A stretch of 64,000 nucleotides of DNA from Billgrantia tianxiuensis. Its GTDB lineage: Bacteria; Pseudomonadota; Gammaproteobacteria; Pseudomonadales; Halomonadaceae. Under the pieces are notes generated by a model. The model saw nothing but the letters and a program-made list of their open reading frames with translations. It searched no databases and was not told where the DNA came from. Positions within the stretch are counted from its first letter, which is position 1. The number at the start of each line of letters is the position of its first letter. The stretch lies in the NCBI RefSeq assembly GCF_009834345.1, contig NZ_CP035042.1, positions 1,054,001 to 1,118,000 of the forward strand, written 5' to 3'. The translations under genes were made by a program, and so were the position numbers. Below are positions 31,941 through 42,353 of this stretch, in pieces.

Positions 31941-33395
31941 TTAGAACTTCTCCATCGTCTCGCGATAACCGACGAAGTCCTCGCGCCGCTGCTCGATGCG
32001 CGCCAGGGCATTGCTGTCGCCACTCTGTTCCGCCACTCGGCGGGCCACGTCGAGCTGGCGGATGGCGCGATCGATCTCGCCGGTGAGCTGCATCTGCTCG
32101 GCCCGGGCCAGGTGGCCCCAAGCCTCGCGGCCGCTGCGGCCCGCGGCTTCGGCGAGCAGGGTGAAGACCTGTGGGTCCTCGGGGCGGCGGTCGGACAGCT
32201 CGCGCAGGATGCGGTAAGCCTCGTTGGGATCGCGTTGCAGCAGGGCCTCGCCCAGGATGCGGGTGGCCGGCATGTGGCCAGGCATCAGCCGCAGGATGCG
32301 TCGGCTGCGTTCGATGGCGTCGTCGTAGCGGCCAGCATCGAAAGCCACTTCGGCGGCACTCACCGGCATGATGGCCAGGTCGGGCAGTTCCTGGGCCAGG
32401 GTGTCGAGCTGGTTCAGCGCGGTATCGGTCTGACCCTGATGGGCAGCGATCAGGGCGTCCAGATAACGCCTGGCAACTTCCGGGGCGTTGTCTTGGGCCA
32501 GGCGCGTTGCCGCCTGCTGCGGATCGCGCTGGTGAACCGTCAGCAATGCCCGGGCGCGCACCAGGTGATAGCTCGGGTCACCCTCGCGGGGGCGCACGGC
32601 AGTGAGCTGAGAGGCACGGGATTCGGCATCGCTGATACGCGACTCGGTGAGCGGGTGAGTGAGCAGGAACTCCGGTGGGTTGCCCCCCTGTAGGCTCACC
32701 TGGCGCTGCATGGCGCGGAACATCCTGACCATGGCGTCGGGATCGAAGCCGGCCTGGGCCATGGTCTGCATCCCCAGGCGGTCGGCTTCCTGCTCGAAGC
32801 GCCGCGAGTAGGAGAGCTGATCCTGGATGAAGGCCGCCTGGGAGCCCATGGCGGCGGCGATGCCGGCGTCGCCTCCGCCGCTGGCAGCAATCAACATGCC
32901 GGCCAGCATCGCGGCCATGGCGGGTAGCTGGGTCTGCTCGGCCCGCGCCTGTCCCCGGGCAAAGTGGCGCTGGGAAAGGTGGCCCAGTTCGTGGGCCAGC
33001 ACCGAGGCGACGGCATCCTCTTCGTTGGCGAAGGCGAACAGACCGGCATTGACACCTATCACCCCGCCCGGCACGGCAAAGGCGTTGAGGGCGCGGTTGT
33101 CCACCAGCGTGACCACGGTGCGAGTGTCGGAGAGTCCGCTGTGAGGAATCAGGCGCGATACCAGCGATTCCATGTACTCCTGTGCGATAGGGTCCTGCCA
33201 GAGCGGAGCCCGGGCGCGAAACTGGCGCAGCCAGGCACGGCCCAGGCGGAACTCCTCGCCGTGCATGGCCTGGCTGCTGCCGGTCAGGCTGGGTAGCCTA
33301 TAGTCCTCCGTGGCGACCGTCGGGGCGGGGGCGGCCAGCGCCAGGGTCAGGGCCGTGGTAGCGGTGGTCAGGCAGAGTCGGGACTTGCGCAGCAT
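31941..33395 (-). CDS. bepA: BepA-type periplasmic M48 metalloprotease/chaperone
   Basis: A 484-residue exported protein with signal peptide (LTTATTALTLALAAPAPTVA). The M48 protease domain has HELGH (VLAHELGHLSQRHF) and the third zinc ligand in FEQEADRLGMQ. The C-terminal half contains TPR-like repeats that in E. coli BepA contact the BAM complex and LptD. It assists outer-membrane protein assembly and degrades stalled substrates. It is divergent from tusA. Confidence 0.93.
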   Translation of the reverse strand: MLRKSRLCLTTATTALTLALAAPAPTVATEDYRLPSLTGSSQAMHGEEFRLGRAWLRQFRARAPLWQDPIAQEYMESLVSRLIPHSGLSDTRTVVTLVDNRALNAFAVPGGVIGVNAGLFAFANEEDAVASVLAHELGHLSQRHFARGQARAEQTQLPAMAAMLAGMLIAASGGGDAGIAAAMGSQAAFIQDQLSYSRRFEQEADRLGMQTMAQAGFDPDAMVRMFRAMQRQVSLQGGNPPEFLLTHPLTESRISDAESRASQLTAVRPREGDPSYHLVRARALLTVHQRDPQQAATRLAQDNAPEVARRYLDALIAAHQGQTDTALNQLDTLAQELPDLAIMPVSAAEVAFDAGRYDDAIERSRRILRLMPGHMPATRILGEALLQRDPNEAYRILRELSDRRPEDPQVFTLLAEAAGRSGREAWGHLARAEQMQLTGEIDRAIRQLDVARRVAEQSGDSNALARIEQRREDFVGYRETMEKF

Positions 33396-33543
33396 GTGCC
33401 TATCTCGTTCGAAGCGGCGGACGGTAAACCATCCGACATTGATTCGGCCCGCAAAGTGCCTTTAAATCTCAAGGGTTTTGCACTTTCCTGCAAGGGCCGC
33501 TGCCTAACTTGCAGGAACGTTCGGTATTTTCCCGGGAGACGAC

Positions 33544-33792
33544 ATGGCTGTGCAACCAGATGATGTACTCGATGCCTGCGGCCTGCCCTGCCCGCTGCCA
33601 TTGCTGAAGGCGAAGCAGGCGCTGGCCCGGCTCAAGGCTGGCCAGGTACTCGAGATCATGGCGACCGATGCTGGCTCCTGGCGCGACTTCGAAACCTTCG
33701 CCGAGAACAGCATTCATGTTCTGGTGGGGCGAGAGGAGCGCGGCGAGATCTACCATTACTGGCTGCGCAAGGGCGAGGAGCCCATCGCATGA
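33544..33792 (+). CDS. TusA/SirA family sulfur-carrier protein
   Basis: An 82-residue protein with the family motif DACGLPCPLPLLKAKQAL; Cys12 is the expected persulfide carrier. It ends WLRKGEEPIA like many TusA-like proteins. Such proteins pass sulfur in tRNA thiolation or cofactor synthesis. Its last codons overlap the start of the downstream permease (ATGA), an arrangement often seen for stand-alone TusA paralogues. It may be a paralogue and not the main TusA. Confidence 0.85.
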   Translation: MAVQPDDVLDACGLPCPLPLLKAKQALARLKAGQVLEIMATDAGSWRDFETFAENSIHVLVGREERGEIYHYWLRKGEEPIA

Positions 33793-34898
33793 CCTTGCGC
33801 GAGGTTTTCAAGGGCTGGATCGAGCACTACTTCTCCGACGAGGAAGCGGTCATCCTGCTGGTGCTGCTGGTGCTCGGCTTCGCCGTGGTGATTCTCTTCG
33901 GCCGCATGCTGGCGCCGTTCCTCACCGCCCTGGTCATCGCCTTCCTGCTGCAAGGCGGCGTCAACGCCCTGACGCGGCGCGGTGTGCCGCACCTGATGGC
34001 GGTGACACTGGTCTTTCTTGCCTTTATCGGCGTGTTCCTGGCGCTGGCTTTCATCCTGATGCCACTGATATGGAATCAGCTCGTGGGGCTGGTGCAGGAG
34101 ACGCCGCGAATCGTCGCCAGCGGCCAGCGCTGGCTGGACGACGTGCAGGAGCGCTACCCCAACCTGGTCACACCGGACCAGGTCCAGGAGTGGATCGCCG
34201 TGGCGGGACGCGAGCTGACCCAGTTCGGTCAGCGCGCCCTGACCCTTTCTCTGGCCTCGCTGGGCAACATCCTGGCGCTGATCATTTACCTGGTGCTGGT
34301 GCCGATCCTGGTCTTCTTCCTGCTCAAGGATCGCGAGCAACTAGTGAATTTCACGCTGTCGCTATTGCCCCAGCAGCGTTCGCTGATGACGCGGATCTGG
34401 CAGGAGATGGATACCCAGATCGCCAATTACGTACGCGGCAAGTTCGTCGAGATCATCATCGTCGGCACGGTATCTTTCTTCACCTTCGCCTTCTTCGGGC
34501 TGCCCTATTCGGCGCTTCTCGCCGTGCTGGTGGGGTTCTCGGTGCTGGTCCCCTACATCGGAGCCGCCGTGGCGACCCTGCCGGTGGCCGCCGTGGCCGG
34601 TTTCCATTTCGGCATGAGCGAGCAGTTCCTCTACGTACTGATCGCCTATGGTGTGATCCAGGCGCTAGATGGCAACGTCCTGGTGCCGATCCTGTTCTCC
34701 GAGGCGGTCAACCTGCACCCGGTATCGATCATCGTGGCCGTGCTGTTCTTCGGCGGCGTCTGGGGGTTCTGGGGCATCTTCTTCGCCATCCCCCTGGCAA
34801 CGCTGCTCAAGGCGCTGGTCTATGCCTGGCCACGAGGCATCCGGCAATACCATGACGAGCAACAGCCCGATGAGCTGGAGCACCAGGTAGAGGAGTGA
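33789..34898 (+). CDS. AI-2E family transporter (PerM-like)
   Basis: A 369-residue polytopic membrane protein with about eight hydrophobic segments. The conserved C-terminal region is visible (GLPYSALLAVLVGFSVLVPYIGAAVATLP, then DGNVLVPILFSEAVNLHPVSIIVAVLFFGGVWGFWGIFFAIPLA). Family members export diverse small molecules or act as Na+/H+ antiporters in halophiles; the name AI-2 exporter should not be taken literally. It is coupled to tusA and ends at a hairpin. Confidence 0.88.
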   Translation: MTLREVFKGWIEHYFSDEEAVILLVLLVLGFAVVILFGRMLAPFLTALVIAFLLQGGVNALTRRGVPHLMAVTLVFLAFIGVFLALAFILMPLIWNQLVGLVQETPRIVASGQRWLDDVQERYPNLVTPDQVQEWIAVAGRELTQFGQRALTLSLASLGNILALIIYLVLVPILVFFLLKDREQLVNFTLSLLPQQRSLMTRIWQEMDTQIANYVRGKFVEIIIVGTVSFFTFAFFGLPYSALLAVLVGFSVLVPYIGAAVATLPVAAVAGFHFGMSEQFLYVLIAYGVIQALDGNVLVPILFSEAVNLHPVSIIVAVLFFGGVWGFWGIFFAIPLATLLKALVYAWPRGIRQYHDEQQPDELEHQVEE

Positions 34899-34902
34899 GG
34901 GA

Positions 34903-34931
34903 GCGCTTCGTCAGCGCGCCTGACGAAGCGC
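34903..34931. terminator. Bidirectional hairpin between permease and bcp
   Basis: A 12-bp perfect stem (GCGCTTCGTCAG/CTGACGAAGCGC) around CGCGC lies between the convergent permease and bcp genes. It can serve both transcripts. Confidence 0.7.
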
Positions 34932-34940
34932 CTTGGGGGC

Positions 34941-35417
34941 TCAACCGGCGGCGTGAAGCGCCTGGGCGGCTTCCAGTACCTCCTGGGCATGCCCCTTGAC
35001 CTTGACGCCGCGCCATTCACGGGCGAGCTTGCCTTCGGCATCGATCAGGAAAGTGCTGCGTTCGATGCCAAGATGCTCCTTGCCATACAACTTCTTCAGC
35101 TTGATGACGTCGAACAGCTTGCAGACTTCCTCGTCCTTGTCGGAAATCAGTTCGAAGTTGAAGGCCTGCTTGGCTTTGAAGTTCTCCTGGGCGCGAATGC
35201 CGTCCCGGGAGACCCCGAGAATGACCGTGTTGGCCGCCTCGAAATCGGCCTTGCGGTCGCGGAAGTCACCACCCTCGGTGGTGCAGCCGGGAGTGCTGGC
35301 CTTGGGGTAGAAGTAGACCACTACCTGGCGTCCCTTGAGCGCGGAGAGCGAGACGGTGGTATCGCCGGTGGCGGCGGCGGTGAAATCCGGTATGGGTTGG
35401 CCGATGGCAAGCGTCAT
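34941..35417 (-). CDS. bcp: Thioredoxin-dependent peroxiredoxin, BCP type
   Basis: A 158-residue peroxiredoxin from ATG 35417 (AGGAGCC-like site upstream on its strand). The peroxidatic Cys is in [16 protein letters not shown]. The resolving Cys found five residues later in E. coli Bcp is Gly here, so the enzyme is of the 1-Cys or an atypical class; one more Cys is present in EEVCKLF. It reduces hydroperoxides. It is divergent from dapA. Confidence 0.93.
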   Translation of the reverse strand: MTLAIGQPIPDFTAAATGDTTVSLSALKGRQVVVYFYPKASTPGCTTEGGDFRDRKADFEAANTVILGVSRDGIRAQENFKAKQAFNFELISDKDEEVCKLFDVIKLKKLYGKEHLGIERSTFLIDAEGKLAREWRGVKVKGHAQEVLEAAQALHAAG

Positions 35418-35627
35418 GCGAGGCTCCTTGGCTGTAGTGAAAGGCGTTTCATTACACGCATGCCGGGGCACGCTGTCAAAGCGAGTGGCAAGAGCGCGTC
35501 GGCCGTGCTGTACAGGCTTGTGTGGCCTGAGTACCATTTACCCTTTGCTCGTGGCTCTTTCGATGAACGATGTCGATGTGCAACGCCCGAGCGCGGCATG
35601 AGCGGATATGGCGTAGAGGACAAGAGG

Positions 35628-36512
35628 ATGATCACTGGCAGTATCGTCGCCCTGGCGACGCCGATGAAGGCCAATGGCGATATCGACTGGGAGGCGTTGC
35701 GCCGCTTGGTGAACTTCCACCTGGACAACGGTACCGACGGTATCGTGGCGGCCGGCACCACCGGCGAGCCGACCACCATGTCCTTCGCCGAGCACTTCGA
35801 TGTGATTCGTGCGGTGGTGGAGGAGGTCGATGGCCGCATTCCGGTCATCGCCGGCACGGGAGCCAACGCCACCTCCGAGGCCGTGGAACTGGCACGCTAT
35901 GCCAGCGAAGTGGGGGCCGACTACTGCCTGTCGGTGTGTCCCTACTACAACAAGCCCACCCAGGAAGGGCTCTATCGTCACTTCAAGGCGGTGGCCGAGG
36001 GCAGCCGCCTGCCGGTGATCCTCTACAACGTGCCCGGCCGGACCTGCTCCGATCTCTACAACGAGACCGTGATGCGTCTCGCCGAGGTCGACAACATCAT
36101 TGGCCTCAAGGATGCCACCGGCAACCTGGAGCGCGCCGAAGACCTCATCGCGCGGCTCAAGGGCAGCGGTTTCATGCTCTACTCCGGTGACGATTCCACC
36201 GCCTGCGAGTTCATGCTGATGGGCGGCAATGGCGATATCTCGGTCACCGCCAACGTTGCGCCCAAGGCCATGCACGAGCTGTGCGTCGCTGCGGTGGCGG
36301 GGGACACCGATCGTGCCCACCAGATCAACACCCGACTGATGCCGCTGCACACCAACCTGGGCATCGAGTCCAACCCGATTCCGGTCAAATGGGCCCTGCA
36401 TCGCATGGGCATGATCGAACAGGGCATTCGCCTGCCGCTCACCTGGCTGTCCAGCAAGTACCATGCGACGGTGGACGAGGCCCTGCAACTGGCTGGCGTA
36501 ATCGACGATTGA
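35628..36512 (+). CDS. dapA: 4-hydroxy-tetrahydrodipicolinate synthase
   Basis: A 294-residue TIM-barrel enzyme of lysine/diaminopimelate synthesis. The start is ATG 35628 with GAGGACAAGAGG upstream; the frame stays open far upstream but that part is antisense to bcp and not coding. The Schiff-base lysine is Lys161 (GLKDATGN), and the Tyr motif [15 protein letters not shown] and GTTGEPTT are conserved. It is followed by bamC as in E. coli. Confidence 0.97.
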   Translation: MITGSIVALATPMKANGDIDWEALRRLVNFHLDNGTDGIVAAGTTGEPTTMSFAEHFDVIRAVVEEVDGRIPVIAGTGANATSEAVELARYASEVGADYCLSVCPYYNKPTQEGLYRHFKAVAEGSRLPVILYNVPGRTCSDLYNETVMRLAEVDNIIGLKDATGNLERAEDLIARLKGSGFMLYSGDDSTACEFMLMGGNGDISVTANVAPKAMHELCVAAVAGDTDRAHQINTRLMPLHTNLGIESNPIPVKWALHRMGMIEQGIRLPLTWLSSKYHATVDEALQLAGVIDD

Positions 36513-36564
36513 GGCGGCGTGGAATGCTCCCGCCGCCCCGATACTCTGACTGCAAGGTGAATGC

Positions 36565-37536
36565 ATGAATTCTGCGCTGAAATGGATGCCGCTGGTGGCC
36601 CTCGCTGCCCTGGCTACCGCTGGCTGCGCCCGCGAAGGCTTCTACGACGATCGCAACATCGATTATGTGAAGGCTCAGCGCAGTGCGCCCCTGGTATTGC
36701 CGGAGGGACGCAATGAGCAGCGTTATCGGGACGCCATGCCGGTACCGGAGGCTCAGGGTAGCCTGCGCACCGGTGGCGAGCGCTTCCGTGCACCGACGCC
36801 GGAGCGCCTGCCGGCGGGCCGCGAGGTGGAGCGTGATTTCGTCGAACGGCGCGAGGTCGGCAATGACCGCTGGCTGGTGGTGGGTGCCGACCCGGGCATG
36901 GTGTGGCCGCAGCTGCAGGATTTCGCTCGCGCTCGCGGCCTGCAGGTACAGGCCAGCGACGACGCGCGCGGCATGCTGGAAACGGCCCAGGGACGGTTGA
37001 GCGTGCGCCAGGGACTGCGCGCCGGCGACAGCGAGGTGCGTTGCGACCAGAACGGTCGCCCGGTGGCGGCCTGCCTCGATGCCCTGGAGCAACACTTCAG
37101 TGCGCGTAGTGCCACCGCCAGCGCCGCGTCGCTGGCCGGCCAGCAGATCTCCCGCGAGGATCGCTTGAGATTCGAGCAGCTCGACAGCGGCGAGTGGGTG
37201 GTGCGCATCCCGCTCGACATCGACCGCGTCTGGGCCGAGCTGAGCCACCAGCTGGAAGCCGATTTCAGCGTGGAGGGGCGGCGCGAGCTGCTCGAGCAGA
37301 ATCCGCAGCAGCACGACTTCCTGGTCAACTACATGACCGCCTCCGAGCGTGAGCGTGGCATGCTGCAGATCATCCTCAGTCCCGATGTCCGCCAAATGCC
37401 CCAGGAGATCCGCCTGGTTCTCGAATCCAGCGGTCCCGAGCGCACCACGCTGAGGGCGGTCAACGAGAGCGAGCGGCGCTTTACCGAAGGGGACGCTCGC
37501 GAGCTGCTCGACCGGGTGTCGGGTCTGCTGCGCTGA
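36565..37536 (+). CDS. bamC: Outer-membrane assembly lipoprotein BamC
   Basis: A 323-residue lipoprotein; the signal peptide ends in a lipobox with Cys21 (LATAGC). The following ~60 residues are Pro/Arg-rich and unstructured, the region that binds BamD, followed by two helix-grip domains. It is an accessory part of the BAM complex. The dapA-bamC order supports the call. Its TGA overlaps the ATG of the downstream hydrolase. Confidence 0.88.
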   Translation: MNSALKWMPLVALAALATAGCAREGFYDDRNIDYVKAQRSAPLVLPEGRNEQRYRDAMPVPEAQGSLRTGGERFRAPTPERLPAGREVERDFVERREVGNDRWLVVGADPGMVWPQLQDFARARGLQVQASDDARGMLETAQGRLSVRQGLRAGDSEVRCDQNGRPVAACLDALEQHFSARSATASAASLAGQQISREDRLRFEQLDSGEWVVRIPLDIDRVWAELSHQLEADFSVEGRRELLEQNPQQHDFLVNYMTASERERGMLQIILSPDVRQMPQEIRLVLESSGPERTTLRAVNESERRFTEGDARELLDRVSGLLR

Positions 37537-38342
37537 TGCCACTCGAGGGGGGCATCGAGCCGCTGCCGGTCGCGGGCAAGCTTTGCTTCGCCTCGCTCGG
37601 TAGCGGTAGCAAGGGCAACGCCACTCTGGTCAGCGATGGCGAGACCATGGTGCTGGTCGACTGCGGCTTCGGCCTGCGCGATGCCGAACGTCGCCTGGCA
37701 CGCTTCGGTGTCCATCCTCGCCAGCTCGATGCCGTGCTGGTGACCCACGAGCACGGCGATCATCTGCGTGGTGTGGGCCCCCTGGCCCGGCGCCATGCCG
37801 TGCCGGTCTACATCACGCCGGGGACCTGGCTATCCGGGCGGCTGGGCGAGGTGCCCCAACGCCACTGGATCACGCCGCAGTCGCGTTTTGCCGTGAAGAG
37901 CCTCACCATAGACCCCATCACGGTGCCCCACGATGCCCGCGAGCCGGTGCAGTTTCGCTTCGAATCTCGCGACTGTCGGTTGGGGGTACTGACCGACCTG
38001 GGGCACCCCACCGATCATGTCGCGGCTGCCTTTCGTGGCTGCGATGCGTTGATCCTCGAATGCAATCACGATCGTCACATGCTCGAGGTCGGGCCCTATC
38101 CGCCGCGACTCAAGCGCCGGGTGGGGGGCAACTGGGGGCATCTGGCCAACGTACAGGCGGCGGCACTGCTTCAGTGCCTGGGGCTTGATCGCCTGCAGCG
38201 CATCGTCTGCTCCCATCTTTCGGAACACAACAACCGCCCCGAGCTCGCCCTCGAGGCTCTGACGCCGCTGCTCGACGGCGATGCGTCTCGCCTGACGATC
38301 GCCGCCCAAGACAGCGGGCTGCATTGGCAGGCGATCCACTGA
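37536..38342 (+). CDS. MBL-fold metallo-hydrolase (YycJ/WalJ-like)
   Basis: A 268-residue metallo-beta-lactamase-fold protein. The zinc motif HEHGDH ([12 protein letters not shown]) is intact, as is the [15 protein letters not shown] strand-helix and the later SHLSEHNN. This resembles the YycJ/WalJ subgroup with putative nuclease activity. It is translationally coupled to bamC (TGATG) and precedes purC; the job in this operon is unknown. Confidence 0.88.
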   Translation: MPLEGGIEPLPVAGKLCFASLGSGSKGNATLVSDGETMVLVDCGFGLRDAERRLARFGVHPRQLDAVLVTHEHGDHLRGVGPLARRHAVPVYITPGTWLSGRLGEVPQRHWITPQSRFAVKSLTIDPITVPHDAREPVQFRFESRDCRLGVLTDLGHPTDHVAAAFRGCDALILECNHDRHMLEVGPYPPRLKRRVGGNWGHLANVQAAALLQCLGLDRLQRIVCSHLSEHNNRPELALEALTPLLDGDASRLTIAAQDSGLHWQAIH

Positions 38343-38385
38343 ACGGCCATCCTTATCGTCACGCGTCATATTTCTGGAGACTCCC

Positions 38386-39099
38386 ATGGAAAAGCGCCAA
38401 GAACTCTACGCCGGCAAGGCCAAATCGGTGTATGCCACCGACGATCCCGATCTGCTCGTCCTGCATTTCCGTGACGACACCAGTGCCTTCGACGGCGAGC
38501 GCATGGAGTCGCTGGCTCGCAAAGGCATGGTCAACAACCGCTTCAATGCTTTCATCATGGAGAAGCTGGCTGCGGCGGGCATTCCCACCCACTTCGAGAA
38601 GCGTCTCTCCGATACCGAGAGCCTGGTCAAGAAACTCGAGATGATCCCGGTGGAGTGCGTGGTGCGCAACATCGCCGCCGGTGGCCTGGTCAAGCGTCTG
38701 GGCGTGGAGGAGGGGCGCGAACTCACTCCGCCCACCTTTGAGCTGTTCCTCAAGAACGATGCGCTGCACGACCCGATGATCAACGAGTCGCTGGCCGAAA
38801 CCTTCGGCTGGGCAACGCCCGAACAGCTCGCCGAAATGAAGTCGCTGACCTTCAAGGTCAATGAGGTGCTCAAGCAGCTGTTCGCCGACGGCGACCTGCT
38901 GCTGGTGGACTACAAGCTGGAATTCGGCCTGTTCAAGGGCCGCATCGTGCTGGGCGATGAGTTCTCGCCGGACGGCTGTCGCCTGTGGGACGCCAAGACC
39001 CGCAACAAGATGGACAAGGATCGCTTCCGTCAGGGGCTCGGCGGTGTGATCGAGGCCTACGAAGAGGTGGGACGTCGTATCGGCGTCGAGTTCGCCTGA
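38386..39099 (+). CDS. purC: Phosphoribosylaminoimidazole-succinocarboxamide synthase
   Basis: A 237-residue SAICAR synthetase of purine synthesis, exactly the length of the E. coli enzyme. It begins [18 protein letters not shown] and has the conserved [12 protein letters not shown] and LVDYKLEFG segments and [17 protein letters not shown]-containing site precedes the ATG. The gene ends ahead of a hairpin at 39128. Confidence 0.97.
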   Translation: MEKRQELYAGKAKSVYATDDPDLLVLHFRDDTSAFDGERMESLARKGMVNNRFNAFIMEKLAAAGIPTHFEKRLSDTESLVKKLEMIPVECVVRNIAAGGLVKRLGVEEGRELTPPTFELFLKNDALHDPMINESLAETFGWATPEQLAEMKSLTFKVNEVLKQLFADGDLLLVDYKLEFGLFKGRIVLGDEFSPDGCRLWDAKTRNKMDKDRFRQGLGGVIEAYEEVGRRIGVEFA

Positions 39100-39127
39100 T
39101 CGTGACAAACGCTCTTGTCGCTTCTGG

Positions 39128-39145
39128 AGGGCCCTGCGGGGCCCT
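39128..39145. terminator. Hairpin between purC and trmO
   Basis: AGGGCCC and GGGCCCT form a 7-bp stem around TGCG, between the convergent ends of purC and trmO. A T-rich stretch (TTCGTCGTTT) follows on the plus strand. Confidence 0.65.
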
Positions 39146-39153
39146 TCGTCGTT

Positions 39154-39879
39154 TCAGGCGGTAACGATTTCCACCACTTCCATCACCGGCGTGCCGTCAT
39201 CGTCAGCGCTGCGAAAGCGCACGTCGACGTCGCGCAGGCGCACGCCATATATTCTCTCTTCCGCTCCTTTGCGATAGGCCGGGCGCGGATCCTGGGCCAG
39301 CACCTGGCGGATCAGTTCGCGCAGCGAGGCGGCGTCCTCGCGTACGGCCAGCGCCGCTTCGGCCTCGTCGCTGAAGCGCACCGCCAGCTGCGGAGGCGGT
39401 TCGGGCGCATAACCGGCGCGGGCCTCGGGGTGCGCTTCTGCCCAGGGCAGGTAGGGTTTGATGTCGAGCACCGGAGTGCCGCTGATCAGATCGCAGCCTG
39501 CCAGTACCAGGCGTACCCCCGCGCGGCTATCGACCGCACTTAGTCGCACCAGCGACTGTCCCAGGCGGTTGGGTCGATGGGTGCTGCGGCTGGCGAAGAC
39601 GCCGACCTTGGCATTGCCGCCGAGCCGCGGTGGGCGCACCAGGGGCGTCCACCGTGCTGGGCTCTGATGAAAGACGAAGGTCAGCCACAGATGGCTGAAG
39701 GCCTCGAGGCCGCGCACGGCAAGTGGGTCGTCATAGGGCGGGACGAGGACAAGGCTGGCGCATGCTGCGTTTGCCAGTCCGGGCTGGCGCGGTACGCCGA
39801 ACTTGTCGGGGAAATCGCTCTCGATGTAGCCGATGGGCTGCACCGAATAGCGTTCCATGGGGGGAGGCGGGTTGCTCAT
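39154..39879 (-). CDS. trmO: tRNA (N6-threonylcarbamoyladenosine(37)-N6)-methyltransferase TrmO
   Basis: About 241 residues from ATG 39879; ATGs at 39900 and 39858 are also in frame and none has a clear ribosome site. The core matches YaeB/TrmO: KFGVPRQPGL, VRGLEAFSHLWLTFVFHQS, VRPPRLGGNAKVGVFASRSTHRPN and TPVLDIKPYLP. It methylates t6A37 of tRNA-Thr. It is divergent from the acetyltransferase gene. Confidence 0.92.
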   Translation of the reverse strand: MSNPPPPMERYSVQPIGYIESDFPDKFGVPRQPGLANAACASLVLVPPYDDPLAVRGLEAFSHLWLTFVFHQSPARWTPLVRPPRLGGNAKVGVFASRSTHRPNRLGQSLVRLSAVDSRAGVRLVLAGCDLISGTPVLDIKPYLPWAEAHPEARAGYAPEPPPQLAVRFSDEAEAALAVREDAASLRELIRQVLAQDPRPAYRKGAEERIYGVRLRDVDVRFRSADDDGTPVMEVVEIVTA

Positions 39880-39967
39880 GCCGGGGATTATGCCTGCCAT
39901 TGGCCGCAGCGGCGAGCTTGTGTACTCTGCTTGCCGTGACGGTTCACGTGAGAGATGAGCAGAGACG

Positions 39968-40504
39968 ATGGAAACGATGACGACGAACGATTCGCCGAAC
40001 TCGGCGGCGCGCTCGCCACGGATTCTCTACCGCCAGGCCAGAGCCCGCGATGGCGCCGATCAGGCCGAGGTCTTCCATCACGCCGTGATGCAGGGCGCGG
40101 CCGCTCACTACAGCGTGGAGGAACGTGAAGCATGGGCCGCCACGATGCCTCGGGAAGCCAGCGTATGGGCGGCGCGCCAAACGCTCTACACGACGCTGGT
40201 GGCCACCTGCGATGGGCGTTGCGTCGGCTTCCTGGAACTCGACGTGCCCGGCGCCCACGTCCATACCCTCTACGTCTGGCCTTCGCTGGCGCGGCGCGGA
40301 ATCGGCAGTACGCTACTGCTGCATGCCGAGCGGCTGCTGCTCGAGCACGGTCATGGCCGTGCCACCCTCGATGCCAGCCGCATGCTGGCCGAGAGCCTGC
40401 TGCGCCACGGCTGGCAGGATCTCGGCGTCGAGTGGGTCACACGTGGCGGAGTGAAGCTCGAGCGAAGGCGCCTGGAAAAGCGCCTCTCGGCAATAGAGAC
40501 GTAA
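39968..40504 (+). CDS. GNAT-family N-acetyltransferase
   Basis: A 178-residue protein with a GNAT fold. The acetyl-CoA-binding loop is RRGIGSTLLLHAERLL, preceded by a beta-bulge strand (VHTLYVWPSLA). The ~15-residue N-terminal extension is Ser/Asn/Arg-rich. The C-terminal part (GWQDLGVEWVTRGG) is variable. Substrate is unknown; it stands alone between divergent trmO and convergent nadC. Confidence 0.85.
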   Translation: METMTTNDSPNSAARSPRILYRQARARDGADQAEVFHHAVMQGAAAHYSVEEREAWAATMPREASVWAARQTLYTTLVATCDGRCVGFLELDVPGAHVHTLYVWPSLARRGIGSTLLLHAERLLLEHGHGRATLDASRMLAESLLRHGWQDLGVEWVTRGGVKLERRRLEKRLSAIET

Positions 40505-40525
40505 CGCTACCTGCGTGGGGCTCGT

Positions 40526-41416
<891 letters not shown>

Positions 41417-41457
41417 TCATTATAGGGAATCCAGGTCCGTGACGTCAGGGGAGCGAG

Positions 41458-42018
41458 ATGAGAATCGAGGAAGGCTGGCTTGAGGGCGTCCGACGCGTGC
41501 CGTCGCCCAATCAGGATGCGCGTCCGCAAGGTGAGGTCTCGGCAGTGGTGCTGCATTCGATCAGCCTGCCACCCGGCGAATTCGGCGGCGAGCACATCGA
41601 GCGGCTGTTCACCAATACACTCGATGCCGATGCCCACCCATTCTTTTCCGGTATCGCGCAGCTGCGCGTTTCCGCTCACCTGTTGATTCGGCGCGACGGC
41701 GAATGCGTGCAGTTCGTGTCTTTCGACCGGCGTGCCTGGCATGCCGGTCGTTCCTGTTGGATCGATGGGGGACGGGCGCGGCGGGCGCTGAACGACTTCA
41801 CCGTGGGTATAGAACTGGAAGGTGACGAGGTTCATGCCTATCGCGACGCCCAGTACCGCGCTCTTGCCATGGTCACCAAGGCTCTCAAGGTAAACTACCC
41901 TGACATGAACTTCGCGCGCATCACCAGCCACGCGCGTGTGGCGCCGCTGCGCAAGACCGATCCCGGCGCGGCCTTCGATTGGGCCTATTTTCGCCAGTGT
42001 CTCAAGACGTTGGGTTGA
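41458..42018 (+). CDS. ampD: 1,6-anhydro-N-acetylmuramyl-L-alanine amidase AmpD
   Basis: A 186-residue cytosolic amidase of peptidoglycan recycling. The zinc site is formed by His in VVLHSISLPPGEFGG and by the C-terminal TSHARVAPLRKTDPG motif; HLLIRRDGECVQFV and RAWHAGRS are conserved. ATG 41458 follows GGGAGCGAG. It acts on the products of lytic transglycosylases such as MltF in this window, lowering AmpR-type signalling. Confidence 0.95.
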   Translation: MRIEEGWLEGVRRVPSPNQDARPQGEVSAVVLHSISLPPGEFGGEHIERLFTNTLDADAHPFFSGIAQLRVSAHLLIRRDGECVQFVSFDRRAWHAGRSCWIDGGRARRALNDFTVGIELEGDEVHAYRDAQYRALAMVTKALKVNYPDMNFARITSHARVAPLRKTDPGAAFDWAYFRQCLKTLG

Positions 42019-42353
42019 TCGATGCGGAGGTGGTCGGGGTAGGGCTAAAAGTGATCATACGGTAGTTTTATTACATTCGGGATATTTTCGAGTGAAACTA
42101 TTGGCAGGGCTGCGTAACAGCTTGTGTTGCAATGCAATACTGTGAATGTGGAAAAAAATTCCACTCCTGTTTGATTGGCAGGAAGGCCACTTTACGGTAT
42201 GTTCTACGCCATTCGTTGTATGCGCTTCTGTAAAATGACTACAACAGCCGCGTCGCGGCCTGACATTCCCCTGATCGTCAGTCGTGTAACCCCGCCCCGG
42301 CGCCTGGCCGCATGGGGCCACCTGACATCACATTGTCACTCGGAGAGACGTCT
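42019..42353 (+). promoter_or_regulatory. aceE upstream region with two palindromes
   Basis: A 335-base AT-rich intergenic region between ampD and aceE. It contains TTGCA-A-TGCAA (42127-42137) and the hairpin GTGGAA-AAAAA-TTCCAC (42148-42164). These may be operator or attenuator elements for the pyruvate dehydrogenase operon. No PdhR-type site (AATTGGTNNNACCAATT) is seen and no promoter hexamers are convincing. No protein gene with a ribosome site was found. Confidence 0.45.

Noticed and set aside
34953..35627. Long in-frame extension upstream of dapA
   Set aside because: It lies antisense to bcp, has no family similarity, and ATG 35628 with its ribosome site gives the exact normal DapA N-terminus.
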